Counted from the first letter of the stretch, positions 22,129 through 33,726 are shown. The stretch is 64,000 nt of DNA from Mesotaenium endlicherianum (GCA_009602735.1 WELA01006444.1:109492-173491), one strand, 5' to 3'. Made by a program: numbers and translations. Notes: generated by a model not told the origin, from the sequence alone.

Positions 22129-23147
22129 ACCCTGGCTACGCACAAAACCCTTGGGACTGCGCGATAAGCGTGGCAAGGGTCTCGGCGAGCGCGCGCTCTA
22201 CCTGGAGGGCGCCACGTGCCTTGCCTAGGGCAGCCGATACCAACACCGGCCCCGGTCAGGCGACGCAACCTGGCAGGCCCAGCGGCGCCCTCGAAGCGCC
22301 ACTTGTCAGGCTGCCAGCAACCAAGCCTGCGTCAGCTCCGGCGTTCGTCCCAGCAGCCGAAGCGCCTGCGGCCGAAGCGGCACTGGCATGGACAGCCGCC
22401 CCGACGGAGGCACCGGCGTTTGCCGAGGCGCAAGCTGCAGAAGGACCCGAGCCAGCGCATCTCACGGTGCCAGTACCAGGTGGGCTAGCGCCACCTGGCG
22501 GCCTTCCGGTCGCCGAGGCAGCGCCAGCAGCGACGGCTGAGTCAGCATGCCAGGCACCTGCGCCGGCGACTGCGCAGGTATGCTCAGGAGCGGCCGCACT
22601 CGCTCTCGCTACCCCCACGACGCCACCGCCAGGTGCGCCTGCGCCAAACGCGCCGGCGCCAGGTGTGCCAGCGCCAGGTGCATCCGCGCTGGATGCACCA
22701 GCGCCAGGTACGCCAGCGCCAGGTGTGCCAACCGCTCGTGTACTGGCTGTCCGAGCGGTTGCGCCTGCTGTTGCAGCCGCGTGCGGCCCCATTCTGGTCT
22801 GCTGCGCAGGCACAGTGCCACTTGGAGGCCGCACATCAGACGGCAGCGCACGGCGCAAGCACGCTTTGGTGGCAACCGGACGCCCAGCGGTGGCACAGAA
22901 TCGCACCGGGCCGGATCAGGGGCGTTGCACAGAGCCGGCGCCGCGTCTGCCCCGCTCGTTCCGCGTGCTGGACACGCCAGCAGCGCCAACGGTCTTCGCG
23001 CCTCATGCGATGGCCTCGCCGATGACCACGGTGCAGCTCAACGCCGAGATCATTTCGCTGGCGCTTCACCGCATGCCCGCAGTCTCCTTCGCGGAGCTCG
23101 GCGTGTCGATGGAAGCCACACGGCAGGCGACCCAGCTATTGCTTTAG
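21954..23147 (+). CDS. Ala/Pro-rich linker ORF between Gag and protease (tile 1 copy)
   Basis: Reads in the -1 frame relative to Gag and the same frame as the protease. Ala/Pro/Thr-rich with PAPG-type repeats (APAPGVPAPGASALDAPAPG, encoded ~22635-22735) from a ~15-bp GC-rich minisatellite. The last 60 residues look more globular (MTTVQLNAEIISLALHRM, VSFAELGVSMEATRQATQ). It ends in TAG (23145-23147), after which the same frame runs into the protease. Most likely an intrinsically disordered polyprotein spacer. Other copies end at 28185, 33237, 38291, 43460, 48477 and 53905. Confidence 0.5.
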   Translation: MRTRAAIWHAHTVPLSQRRSGGRDCRPKSGSDISNCAVRLHLRLELRQHAHGAHSQGLNPGYAQNPWDCAISVARVSASARSTWRAPRALPRAADTNTGPGQATQPGRPSGALEAPLVRLPATKPASAPAFVPAAEAPAAEAALAWTAAPTEAPAFAEAQAAEGPEPAHLTVPVPGGLAPPGGLPVAEAAPAATAESACQAPAPATAQVCSGAAALALATPTTPPPGAPAPNAPAPGVPAPGASALDAPAPGTPAPGVPTARVLAVRAVAPAVAAACGPILVCCAGTVPLGGRTSDGSARRKHALVATGRPAVAQNRTGPDQGRCTEPAPRLPRSFRVLDTPAAPTVFAPHAMASPMTTVQLNAEIISLALHRMPAVSFAELGVSMEATRQATQLLL

Positions 23148-23636
23148 TCGCGCAAGGCCAGCCAGCGCGTCTCTAACAGCAGGCCAACGTCAGACGCGGC
23201 AGCCGCGGTGCTCTCCGCACCCGCGCGACCTGCGCATGAGCGCAGGATGATCAGCACGCCTAACGCTGCGTTTTTGGATAATTTGCAGGGCATCGTGCTG
23301 GTCAACACGCAGGCCCCGCAGCGTATCATGTTCGACAATGGCGCCCAACCAGTCCTCATCAGCCTGCGCTACTTCCGCCAGCTGGGCTTCTTGTCAGCCG
23401 ACCTAGAGGATTCGCCTACGCGGATCAACACCGCTGCCGGCACGTCCGAGACCGTCACCGGGCGCACGCGGCTGGCCCTCCGCTTCACCTTTCGGCCCGG
23501 CACTCCGGATGAGACGACCATCCACCAGCATGCGTTGGTCACTCGCTCCAAGACCTTCGACGTGCTCCTTGGCCAGGACGTGCTCTTTCCTATTGGCGCC
23601 GCAGTGGATAACTGGGTGGAGCGGGTCTTCTATTGA
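23148..23636 (+). CDS. Family M aspartic protease, tile 1 copy
   Basis: Retroviral-type protease that would cut the polyprotein. From the TAG the frame is open through SNSRPTSDAAAAVLS to the core IMFDNGAQPVLISLRYF, an Asp-x-Gly-Ala active site with Asn where Ser or Thr is usual. The C-terminal half has RLALRFTFRPGTPDE and the gypsy signature TFDVLLGQDVLFPIGA. It ends at TGA 23634-23636. An internal Met at 23208 could start a separate protein, but the context suggests a polyprotein domain. Confidence 0.78.
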   Translation, partial: SRKASQRVSNSRPTSDAAAAVLSAPARPAHERRMISTPNAAFLDNLQGIVLVNTQAPQRIMFDNGAQPVLISLRYFRQLGFLSADLEDSPTRINTAAGTSETVTGRTRLALRFTFRPGTPDETTIHQHALVTRSKTFDVLLGQDVLFPIGAAVDNWVERVFY

Positions 23637-23820
23637 CCCGACTGGGCAATCGGGGGGAACCCGCACTGCATCTGTGCCACTTGACATCTTGGATCGTCGC
23701 TCAGCTGAGTCCGCCCTCTACGGCTTCATGGCGCTGGACGATGGTCGGTCTGTGGTTCAGACCGATAAGGGGGGAGCCGAGGACGACGAGGTCTCTGTCG
23801 GCGCCGACTTACTGGAGATG
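23637..23820 (+). CDS. Start of second linker ORF, cut by single N (tile 1)
   Basis: Begins the acidic linker (FMALDDGRSVVQTDKGGAED) in the +1 frame after the protease, broken by the N at 23821. The full version is at 54395-55950. Confidence 0.6.
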
Positions 23821-24289
23821 NCACACATCAGTGGACATAGGATAGCCTCCTAGAGTGACTACATGCATTGGATCCGCCGCATACGACGCCGGGTTTTCAG
23901 GAGTACAAGTGCTAGAGATGTTCCTAGAGGAACATCTTTTTAGAAGTCCCATTATGCCAGTTGTAAGTCACAAAGAATATCAGTAAAACTTACACTTCTT
24001 ATCTCTTGTGTTTTTAGGACCACTTAGTCTCTCTCTTGTGAAGAGCAAGCCTTGCTGGCTTCCAGTCACTAGAAGAACTTCACAAGTGGTGAGCAAAGTC
24101 ATAGCTTATAACCCCTGCCATAAGACTACTCTTGAAGATCATGATGTGCTTCCAGTGAACTTTTGGGCCACACTTCATTAGTTGTTTTCCTACCAGATTA
24201 CAGTCTTGAGGTGCTCACTCTGGAGAGTACACACTCCTTACTTCTAAAAAGATCTCTCTTTGCCTGCACGCAATTAGAATCTTCAGCGT

Positions 24290-26281
24290 ATGCCTACCCG
24301 TAGTGGGCGTGCTTACCAGCCTTACTACGAAGGGGTTAGTGGAGAAGACTCAGACTCCGATCTCAGTACTGTCACTGAACCCTCTGAAGGGGAACAGCCG
24401 GCACTCGTGCTTCCTGTGATTGTCCCTGAGCCGTCTTCCCAGTGGGCTCACCACAATTCCTGGTATCCCATGGCAGGTGACCACGAGGTCAAGACTGACA
24501 GGTCCTCCCTCTTCCGCTTCAGCGGTAGGCCAGGAACCTGTGATCTGGACGACACAATCTCAGAGTTTGAGGCTGAGTTCGTAACCGCGAGGCTTAAGAC
24601 GCCCGCGCTCACTAAGCGTGACGTGTTCTATACGCTCATGTGCTATCTCCTCTACGAGGCCCGTGACACATTCCGTGAGAAGTGTGACGAGATCTACGCA
24701 CGCACAGAGCCTGTGGGGGAACCCCCAGTAGAGACCCCCCTCGCTGACCCGGTCAAGGCCTTCTGGGACGTCCTCAGGAAGGAGTTCCAGGCCGCGACCA
24801 AAGAGAAGGTGTACGAGCTGCACCACTTCTTCCGCCGCAAGAATGAGACGATCCGCATGATGTACCGCCGCTTGACGCACCTTCGCCGAGACGTTGGCAC
24901 CGTCATTGATCGGGAGGCAACGGAGATCTTCTCGCGCGCCGTAGAGCCACGTTTGAGGGAGCGAGCCATGGCTCCTCTCATCTACCACATCGGCTCCGAT
25001 TACTCGCTGGAGGACGCTTACCTCTCAATCGAGAAGCAGAACTTGGCCGCCGCACGGAGCAACATTAGCGACCGTGTAGGCCTTGCATCCACGGGCGTAC
25101 GCCAGGAGTCTTTGATGCTGCCATCCACGACAATGCGCCCAGTTCCGGCTCGCCAGCCCCAGCAGCAGCAGCAACCTCAGCGCTCTCAGCTGTCCCAGCA
25201 GACCCAGCAGCGCGGGGCTCCGCGTGGCCGCATTTCCATGGCAGCCACGACGAGCGACCCCTGTTGGTCTTGCGGGAAGACGGGCCACTCTCGCCAGAAT
25301 TGCACTATTGCGCAGAATGGCAAGCCCGGAGACTGCACCTACTGTGGCAAGGCCGGCCACCTGCAGATCGTATGCCTGCAAAAGAAGCGCGACGCCGAGA
25401 ACGGACGCGCTCGTGACGGCCCTGCACTAGCAGCAGGACTTTGGGGCATGCGTAACCCTCGCACGGGAGGACGTCCCTTGATGACTGCAGCCTCGGCTAC
25501 GATGGACGCCGCGCTGACCCCCAGAGCCGATTACTACAATTTTGACGGCGTCAGCGACGCCCTTGTAGAGGCCAACGCAGAGATTGCCAGACTCCGCGGC
25601 CTCGTCGCTCCCGACAGTTACGACGCGTGCGTAGCCCTCTTCGCACTCGTCACGCAGTCCGACGCTTCAGCTCCGACAGCTGGCGTCTGCGCAGCTCCTG
25701 CGCACTTTCATGATGCCTACACGTGGCAGTCCCAGAGGCTGGCACCTGGCGCTATAGCAACGCTGCAGCCTCGCACGCGCCCGCCCCACGACAGAGCTAC
25801 GGCGACCAGCGCCGCAGACGTCTGCGCAGACGCTTCTGCCAGACTTGCGCACTCTGCGCTGATGTCCGTCAGCAACCGCTGCCCTCGTCCGGTTGGGCTG
25901 CCAGATGGCAGGCTGCAGGCGCACGCGGTCTCGCTACCCGGCGTCACAGACGCTGCAGCTCCCGACGCGCTCCTAGACGGTCCGGCACACACGCCAGCAC
26001 AGCCGCAGGCTTCGGCAGCCCCTCTGGTCTGTGCCGTCCTGCTGACGCCAGAAGTACTGCCAGCAGTCTGCGTATCGACAGCTGTCGCGACAGGGCGTGC
26101 TTGCCAGCTGAGTGACACGTCTGCAGCACACACGCCTGCCGCGGCCCTTGCCGTACGCGTCGCCATTTCGGGCGCAGATCTGCGCACCAGCCGGCAACGC
26201 CAGGAGGATCTCACCCTGCTGGCTGGTGCAAGCAGCAGGGTCCAGCAGGCGCCGACCCTTGCCACGTGTCCGGCAGGCTAG
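24290..26281 (+). CDS. Family M Gag, tile 2 copy
   Basis: Identical in protein to 19252-21243 (663 aa, two CCHC knuckles, TAG end). Probably the same genomic Gag assembled twice. Confidence 0.8.
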   Translation: MPTRSGRAYQPYYEGVSGEDSDSDLSTVTEPSEGEQPALVLPVIVPEPSSQWAHHNSWYPMAGDHEVKTDRSSLFRFSGRPGTCDLDDTISEFEAEFVTARLKTPALTKRDVFYTLMCYLLYEARDTFREKCDEIYARTEPVGEPPVETPLADPVKAFWDVLRKEFQAATKEKVYELHHFFRRKNETIRMMYRRLTHLRRDVGTVIDREATEIFSRAVEPRLRERAMAPLIYHIGSDYSLEDAYLSIEKQNLAAARSNISDRVGLASTGVRQESLMLPSTTMRPVPARQPQQQQQPQRSQLSQQTQQRGAPRGRISMAATTSDPCWSCGKTGHSRQNCTIAQNGKPGDCTYCGKAGHLQIVCLQKKRDAENGRARDGPALAAGLWGMRNPRTGGRPLMTAASATMDAALTPRADYYNFDGVSDALVEANAEIARLRGLVAPDSYDACVALFALVTQSDASAPTAGVCAAPAHFHDAYTWQSQRLAPGAIATLQPRTRPPHDRATATSAADVCADASARLAHSALMSVSNRCPRPVGLPDGRLQAHAVSLPGVTDAAAPDALLDGPAHTPAQPQASAAPLVCAVLLTPEVLPAVCVSTAVATGRACQLSDTSAAHTPAAALAVRVAISGADLRTSRQRQEDLTLLAGASSRVQQAPTLATCPAG

Positions 26282-28185
26282 GCCGCTCTTGCCGGCAGCC
26301 ACGCGCACATTTGCGCGCTCACGCGTCCGCTCACACCTTGCACGGCGGCGCGAGGCTTGCCGGGCAGCCAGCTACAAGATCGCAGCTCGGCAGCCACAGC
26401 AGCAGCTGCGCACGCCAGCGGCGCACACGTCCTTCCACGTGGCGCGTGCACGCAGTCCGGCACGGCCAGCGCAGATTTGGCGACTGCGATCGCCATTCCC
26501 AGTCAGGAGGAAGCATCCCTGATTGCGCTGTGCGGCCAGATTGCCGTGCGGAGCGCCAACGGCACGCTCACGGCTGCGCAAAGCCAGGGCTTAAACCCTG
26601 GCTGCGCCCAAAATCCCCGTGCCGACGCAATTCGTGCTACGGGGGCCTCGGCGTACGCCCGCGCCAGAGGGAGGGCGTCACGAGCGGCGTCCGAGGCAGC
26701 CAATGCGGACCTTGAAGCCGGACCGGCCACGCGCCCCTGTAATCCCAAGAGCAATTGGGAGGCGCCACATGGCAGCCTCCCAGCGACCGCCCCTGCGCCA
26801 GTCCCGGCAGCCGCGCCAGCAGCCGTCGCACCTAACGCGTGCGCGGCTGGCGAGACTTTGCCTGACGGCAGCTGCACATCTGCGCACCTCTGCACACGCT
26901 CGCACACGCCGCTCACAGCACTGCGACGCTTGCTCAGCAGCCCGCCACGCAACCACCTCACGGCAGCCACGTCAGCCGCTGCGTACAGCACTTGCGCACA
27001 CGTGCTGCCATTTGGCACGCGCACACAGTCCCGCTCAGCCAGCGCAGATCTGGCGGCCGCGACTGTCGTCCCAAGTCAGGGAGCGACATCTCCAATTGCG
27101 CTGTGCGGTTGCATCTTCGTTTGGAGCTGCGACAGCACGCACATGGTGCGCACAGCCAGGGCTTAAACCCTGGCTACGCACAAAACCCTTGGGACTGCGC
27201 GATAAGCGTGGCAAGGGTCTCGGCGAGCGCGCGCTCTACCTGGAGGGCGCCACGTGCCTTGCCTAGGGCAGCCGATACCAACACCGGCCCCGGTCAGGCG
27301 ACGCAACCTGGCAGGCCCAGCGGCGCCCTCGAAGCGCCACTTGTCAGGCTGCCAGCAACCAAGCCTGCGTCAGCTCCGGCGTTCGTCCCAGCAGCCGAAG
27401 CGCCTGCGGCCGAAGCGGCACTGGCATGGACAGCCGCCCCGACGGAGGCACCGGCGTTTGCCGAGGCGCAAGCTGCAGAAGGACCCGAGCCAGCGCATCT
27501 CACGGTGCCAGTACCAGGTGGGCTAGCGCCACCTGGCGGCCTTCCGGTCGCCGAGGCAGCGCCAGCAGCGACGGCTGAGTCAGCATGCCAGGCACCTGCG
27601 CCGGCGACTGCGCAGGTATGCTCAGGAGCGGCCGCACTCGCTCTCGCTACCCCCACGACGCCACCGCCAGGTGCGCCTGCGCCAAACGCGCCGGCGCCAG
27701 GTGTGCCAGCGCCAGGTGCATCCGCGCTGGATGCACCAGCGCCAGGTACGCCAGCGCCAGGTGTGCCAACCGCTCGTGTACTGGCTGTCCGAGCGGTTGC
27801 GCCTGCTGTTGCAGCCGCGTGCGGCCCCATTCTGGTCTGCTGCGCAGGCACAGTGCCACTTGGAGGCCGCACATCAGACGGCAGCGCACGGCGCAAGCAC
27901 GCTTTGGTGGCAACCGGACGCCCAGCGGTGGCACAGAATCGCACCGGGCCGGATCAGGGGCGTTGCACAGAGCCGGCGCCGCGTCTGCCCCGCTCGTTCC
28001 GCGTGCTGGACACGCCAGCAGCGCCAACGGTCTTCGCGCCTCATGCGATGGCCTCGCCGATGACCACGGTGCAGCTCAACGCCGAGATCATTTCGCTGGC
28101 GCTTCACCGCATGCCCGCAGTCTCCTTCGCGGAGCTCGGCGTGTCGATGGAAGCCACACGGCAGGCGACCCAGCTATTGCTTTAG

Positions 28186-28674
28186 TCGCGCAAGGCCAGC
28201 CAGCGCGTCTCTAACAGCAGGCCAACGTCAGACGCGGCAGCCGCGGTGCTCTCCGCACCCGCGCGACCTGCGCATGAGCGCAGGATGATCAGCACGCCTA
28301 ACGCTGCGTTTTTGGATAATTTGCAGGGCATCGTGCTGGTCAACACGCAGGCCCCGCAGCGTATCATGTTCGACAATGGCGCCCAACCAGTCCTCATCAG
28401 CCTGCGCTACTTCCGCCAGCTGGGCTTCTTGTCAGCCGACCTAGAGGATTCGCCTACGCGGATCAACACCGCTGCCGGCACGTCCGAGACCGTCACCGGG
28501 CGCACGCGGCTGGCCCTCCGCTTCACCTTTCGGCCCGGCACTCCGGATGAGACGACCATCCACCAGCATGCGTTGGTCACTCGCTCCAAGACCTTCGACG
28601 TGCTCCTTGGCCAGGACGTGCTCTTTCCTATTGGCGCCGCAGTGGATAACTGGGTGGAGCGGGTCTTCTATTGA
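28186..28674 (+). CDS. Family M protease, tile 2 copy
   Basis: Same protein as 23148-23636, with FDNGAQ active site and VLLGQDVLFPIGA. Confidence 0.75.
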   Translation, partial: SRKASQRVSNSRPTSDAAAAVLSAPARPAHERRMISTPNAAFLDNLQGIVLVNTQAPQRIMFDNGAQPVLISLRYFRQLGFLSADLEDSPTRINTAAGTSETVTGRTRLALRFTFRPGTPDETTIHQHALVTRSKTFDVLLGQDVLFPIGAAVDNWVERVFY

Positions 28675-29575
28675 CCCGACTGGGCAATCGGGGGGAACCC
28701 GCACTGCATCTGTGCCACTTGACATCTTGGATCGTCGCTCAGCTGAGTCCGCCCTCTACGGCTTCATGGCGCTGGACGATGGTCGGTCTGTGGTTCAGAC
28801 CGATAAGGGGGGAGCCGAGGACGACGAGGTCTCTGTCGGCGCCGACTTACTGGAGATGCAGGAGGAGGATCCCGAGCTGTCTGGTGCCGAGCTCCACCTC
28901 ACGCCCCAGGAGCAGGTTGACGCTCTGGCTGCACAAGCCAGGGAGACAGTGCGGATCTACGCCGCGCATAAGGCCATGATGCATCAGATGGCGGCAGACG
29001 CCGTAGAGGCACACGTCGTTGCCACGGCTGCCCATACTGCTGTAGCTCACGCTCATGACGCAGCCACAGCTGCAGCAGCCATACCTCGGCCACAGCCTCC
29101 TGCGACGAGCGGACCCTCCTCGAGATCACACGCCCGCGTACGGCATGACGTGCCTGTGGGGGTCGCCATCCAGTACCGCATGGCCTCCAGGTCGCCCTCA
29201 CCCGCACCGTCGCACAGGACAGGCGACTCATGGCCACGCACTACCACGTCTAAGGGCGAGGCCATGAGGCAGGCAGCGTTCCTTGGCAGGTCCAACGACG
29301 CGTCATTAAGCAGCGAGGAGGAGGAGTGGCAGGAGTGGTCCCAGGAGGCCGCAGAGGAGCCCGCAGCCCAGCCATCGGCAGAGCCACCGCCGCCCACGCC
29401 TACAGCTCGCGTCCGACGCCAGCCTACAGGGCCTCCCGGCTTCAGTTTTCTCTCACACGAGACCACAGCCAATTCCCGTCGACCCCATCCATGCGTCGGC
29501 GGGCCTAGTCGTCCGATACAGCACGACTGTTTGACCAGCAACGAGTGCCGTGACGTCACGCACTTGTTCGCTGGC
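28675..29575 (+). CDS. Second linker ORF, tile 2 partial copy
   Basis: Reads to DVTHLFAG and stops at the single N (29576). Downstream Gag sequence belongs to tile 3, so the 928-aa open frame crossing the N is not a real fusion. Confidence 0.7.
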
Positions 29576-29576
29576 N

Positions 29577-31333
29577 GTAGGCCAGGAACCTGTGATCTGG
29601 ACGACACAATCTCAGAGTTTGAGGCTGAGTTCGTAACCGCGAGGCTTAAGACGCCCGCGCTCACTAAGCGTGACGTGTTCTATACGCTCATGTGCTATCT
29701 CCTCTACGAGGCCCGTGACACATTCCGTGAGAAGTGTGACGAGATCTACGCACGCACAGAGCCTGTGGGGGAACCCCCAGTAGAGACCCCCCTCGCTGAC
29801 CCGGTCAAGGCCTTCTGGGACGTCCTCAGGAAGGAGTTCCAGGCCGCGACCAAAGAGAAGGTGTACGAGCTGCACCACTTCTTCCGCCGCAAGAATGAGA
29901 CGATCCGCATGATGTACCGCCGCTTGACGCACCTTCGCCGAGACGTTGGCACCGTCATTGATCGGGAGGCAACGGAGATCTTCTCGCGCGCCGTAGAGCC
30001 ACGTTTGAGGGAGCGAGCCATGGCTCCTCTCATCTACCACATCGGCTCCGATTACTCGCTGGAGGACGCTTACCTCTCAATCGAGAAGCAGAACTTGGCC
30101 GCCGCACGGAGCAACATTAGCGACCGTGTAGGCCTTGCATCCACGGGCGTACGCCAGGAGTCTTTGATGCTGCCATCCACGACAATGCGCCCAGTTCCGG
30201 CTCGCCAGCCCCAGCAGCAGCAGCAACCTCAGCGCTCTCAGCTGTCCCAGCAGACCCAGCAGCGCGGGGCTCCGCGTGGCCGCATTTCCATGGCAGCCAC
30301 GACGAGCGACCCCTGTTGGTCTTGCGGGAAGACGGGCCACTCTCGCCAGAATTGCACTATTGCGCAGAATGGCAAGCCCGGAGACTGCACCTACTGTGGC
30401 AAGGCCGGCCACCTGCAGATCGTATGCCTGCAAAAGAAGCGCGACGCCGAGAACGGACGCGCTCGTGACGGCCCTGCACTAGCAGCAGGACTTTGGGGCA
30501 TGCGTAACCCTCGCACGGGAGGACGTCCCTTGATGACTGCAGCCTCGGCTACGATGGACGCCGCGCTGACCCCCAGAGCCGATTACTACAATTTTGACGG
30601 CGTCAGCGACGCCCTTGTAGAGGCCAACGCAGAGATTGCCAGACTCCGCGGCCTCGTCGCTCCCGACAGTTACGACGCGTGCGTAGCCCTCTTCGCACTC
30701 GTCACGCAGTCCGACGCTTCAGCTCCGACAGCTGGCGTCTGCGCAGCTCCTGCGCACTTTCATGATGCCTACACGTGGCAGTCCCAGAGGCTGGCACCTG
30801 GCGCTATAGCAACGCTGCAGCCTCGCACGCGCCCGCCCCACGACAGAGCTACGGCGACCAGCGCCGCAGACGTCTGCGCAGACGCTTCTGCCAGACTTGC
30901 GCACTCTGCGCTGATGTCCGTCAGCAACCGCTGCCCTCGTCCGGTTGGGCTGCCAGATGGCAGGCTGCAGGCGCACGCGGTCTCGCTACCCGGCGTCACA
31001 GACGCTGCAGCTCCCGACGCGCTCCTAGACGGTCCGGCACACACGCCAGCACAGCCGCAGGCTTCGGCAGCCCCTCTGGTCTGTGCCGTCCTGCTGACGC
31101 CAGAAGTACTGCCAGCAGTCTGCGTATCGACAGCTGTCGCGACAGGGCGTGCTTGCCAGCTGAGTGACACGTCTGCAGCACACACGCCTGCCGCGGCCCT
31201 TGCCGTACGCGTCGCCATTTCGGGCGCAGATCTGCGCACCAGCCGGCAACGCCAGGAGGATCTCACCCTGCTGGCTGGTGCAAGCAGCAGGGTCCAGCAG
31301 GCGCCGACCCTTGCCACGTGTCCGGCAGGCTAG
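29577..31333 (+). CDS. Family M Gag, 5'-truncated tile 3 copy
   Basis: Gag from the RPGTCDLDD block to the TAG end; the N-terminus is missing because the tile begins here. Confidence 0.75.
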
Positions 31334-33237
31334 GCCGCTCTTGCCGGCAGCCACGCGCACATTTGCGCGCTCACGCGTCCGCTCACACCTTGCACGGCGG
31401 CGCGAGGCTTGCCGGGCAGCCAGCTACAAGATCGCAGCTCGGCAGCCACAGCAGCAGCTGCGCACGCCAGCGGCGCACACGTCCTTCCACGTGGCGCGTG
31501 CACGCAGTCCGGCACGGCCAGCGCAGATTTGGCGACTGCGATCGCCATTCCCAGTCAGGAGGAAGCATCCCTGATTGCGCTGTGCGGCCAGATTGCCGTG
31601 CGGAGCGCCAACGGCACGCTCACGGCTGCGCAAAGCCAGGGCTTAAACCCTGGCTGCGCCCAAAATCCCCGTGCCGACGCAATTCGTGCTACGGGGGCCT
31701 CGGCGTACGCCCGCGCCAGAGGGAGGGCGTCACGAGCGGCGTCCGAGGCAGCCAATGCGGACCTTGAAGCCGGACCGGCCACGCGCCCCTGTAATCCCAA
31801 GAGCAATTGGGAGGCGCCACATGGCAGCCTCCCAGCGACCGCCCCTGCGCCAGTCCCGGCAGCCGCGCCAGCAGCCGTCGCACCTAACGCGTGCGCGGCT
31901 GGCGAGACTTTGCCTGACGGCAGCTGCACATCTGCGCACCTCTGCACACGCTCGCACACGCCGCTCACAGCACTGCGACGCTTGCTCAGCAGCCCGCCAC
32001 GCAACCACCTCACGGCAGCCACGTCAGCCGCTGCGTACAGCACTTGCGCACACGTGCTGCCATTTGGCACGCGCACACAGTCCCGCTCAGCCAGCGCAGA
32101 TCTGGCGGCCGCGACTGTCGTCCCAAGTCAGGGAGCGACATCTCCAATTGCGCTGTGCGGTTGCATCTTCGTTTGGAGCTGCGACAGCACGCACATGGTG
32201 CGCACAGCCAGGGCTTAAACCCTGGCTACGCACAAAACCCTTGGGACTGCGCGATAAGCGTGGCAAGGGTCTCGGCGAGCGCGCGCTCTACCTGGAGGGC
32301 GCCACGTGCCTTGCCTAGGGCAGCCGATACCAACACCGGCCCCGGTCAGGCGACGCAACCTGGCAGGCCCAGCGGCGCCCTCGAAGCGCCACTTGTCAGG
32401 CTGCCAGCAACCAAGCCTGCGTCAGCTCCGGCGTTCGTCCCAGCAGCCGAAGCGCCTGCGGCCGAAGCGGCACTGGCATGGACAGCCGCCCCGACGGAGG
32501 CACCGGCGTTTGCCGAGGCGCAAGCTGCAGAAGGACCCGAGCCAGCGCATCTCACGGTGCCAGTACCAGGTGGGCTAGCGCCACCTGGCGGCCTTCCGGT
32601 CGCCGAGGCAGCGCCAGCAGCGACGGCTGAGTCAGCATGCCAGGCACCTGCGCCGGCGACTGCGCAGGTATGCTCAGGAGCGGCCGCACTCGCTCTCGCT
32701 ACCCCCACGACGCCACCGCCAGGTGCGCCTGCGCCAAACGCGCCGGCGCCAGGTGTGCCAGCGCCAGGTGCATCCGCGCTGGATGCACCAGCGCCAGGTA
32801 CGCCAGCGCCAGGTGTGCCAACCGCTCGTGTACTGGCTGTCCGAGCGGTTGCGCCTGCTGTTGCAGCCGCGTGCGGCCCCATTCTGGTCTGCTGCGCAGG
32901 CACAGTGCCACTTGGAGGCCGCACATCAGACGGCAGCGCACGGCGCAAGCACGCTTTGGTGGCAACCGGACGCCCAGCGGTGGCACAGAATCGCACCGGG
33001 CCGGATCAGGGGCGTTGCACAGAGCCGGCGCCGCGTCTGCCCCGCTCGTTCCGCGTGCTGGACACGCCAGCAGCGCCAACGGTCTTCGCGCCTCATGCGA
33101 TGGCCTCGCCGATGACCACGGTGCAGCTCAACGCCGAGATCATTTCGCTGGCGCTTCACCGCATGCCCGCAGTCTCCTTCGCGGAGCTCGGCGTGTCGAT
33201 GGAAGCCACACGGCAGGCGACCCAGCTATTGCTTTAG

Positions 33238-33726
33238 TCGCGCAAGGCCAGCCAGCGCGTCTCTAACAGCAGGCCAACGTCAGACGCGGCAGCCGCGGTG
33301 CTCTCCGCACCCGCGCGACCTGCGCATGAGCGCAGGATGATCAGCACGCCTAACGCTGCGTTTTTGGATAATTTGCAGGGCATCGTGCTGGTCAACACGC
33401 AGGCCCCGCAGCGTATCATGTTCGACAATGGCGCCCAACCAGTCCTCATCAGCCTGCGCTACTTCCGCCAGCTGGGCTTCTTGTCAGCCGACCTAGAGGA
33501 TTCGCCTACGCGGATCAACACCGCTGCCGGCACGTCCGAGACCGTCACCGGGCGCACGCGGCTGGCCCTCCGCTTCACCTTTCGGCCCGGCACTCCGGAT
33601 GAGACGACCATCCACCAGCATGCGTTGGTCACTCGCTCCAAGACCTTCGACGTGCTCCTTGGCCAGGACGTGCTCTTTCCTATTGGCGCCGCAGTGGATA
33701 ACTGGGTGGAGCGGGTCTTCTATTGA
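33238..33726 (+). CDS. Family M protease, tile 3 copy
   Basis: Same protein as the tile 1 protease. Confidence 0.75.
   Translation, partial: SRKASQRVSNSRPTSDAAAAVLSAPARPAHERRMISTPNAAFLDNLQGIVLVNTQAPQRIMFDNGAQPVLISLRYFRQLGFLSADLEDSPTRINTAAGTSETVTGRTRLALRFTFRPGTPDETTIHQHALVTRSKTFDVLLGQDVLFPIGAAVDNWVERVFY

Larger units (their letters stand above)
11589..23820 (+). other. Assembly tile 1
   Basis: Contiguous sequence from the long N gap to the single N at 23821. Its element part (18190-23820) is the reference frame for the offsets quoted for tiles 2-7. Confidence 0.7.
23822..29575 (+). repeat. Assembly tile 2 (offset 5038 from tile 1)
   Basis: Equals tile 1 from 18784 onward, then extends ~717 bp beyond the tile 1 end into the second linker. 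Contains leader, whole Gag, linker (to 28185), protease and part of the second linker. Bounded by single N at 23821 and 29576. Confidence 0.9.

Noticed and set aside
22256-22906. Long minus-strand ORF (216 aa) antisense to the linker, with similar ones in every tile
   Set aside because: GC-rich low-complexity DNA keeps several frames open; the peptide is Ala/Gly repeats only and lacks any domain.
28547-31333. 928-aa ORF joining the protease-side linker to Gag
   Set aside because: It crosses the single N at 29576; the join is an assembly artefact.
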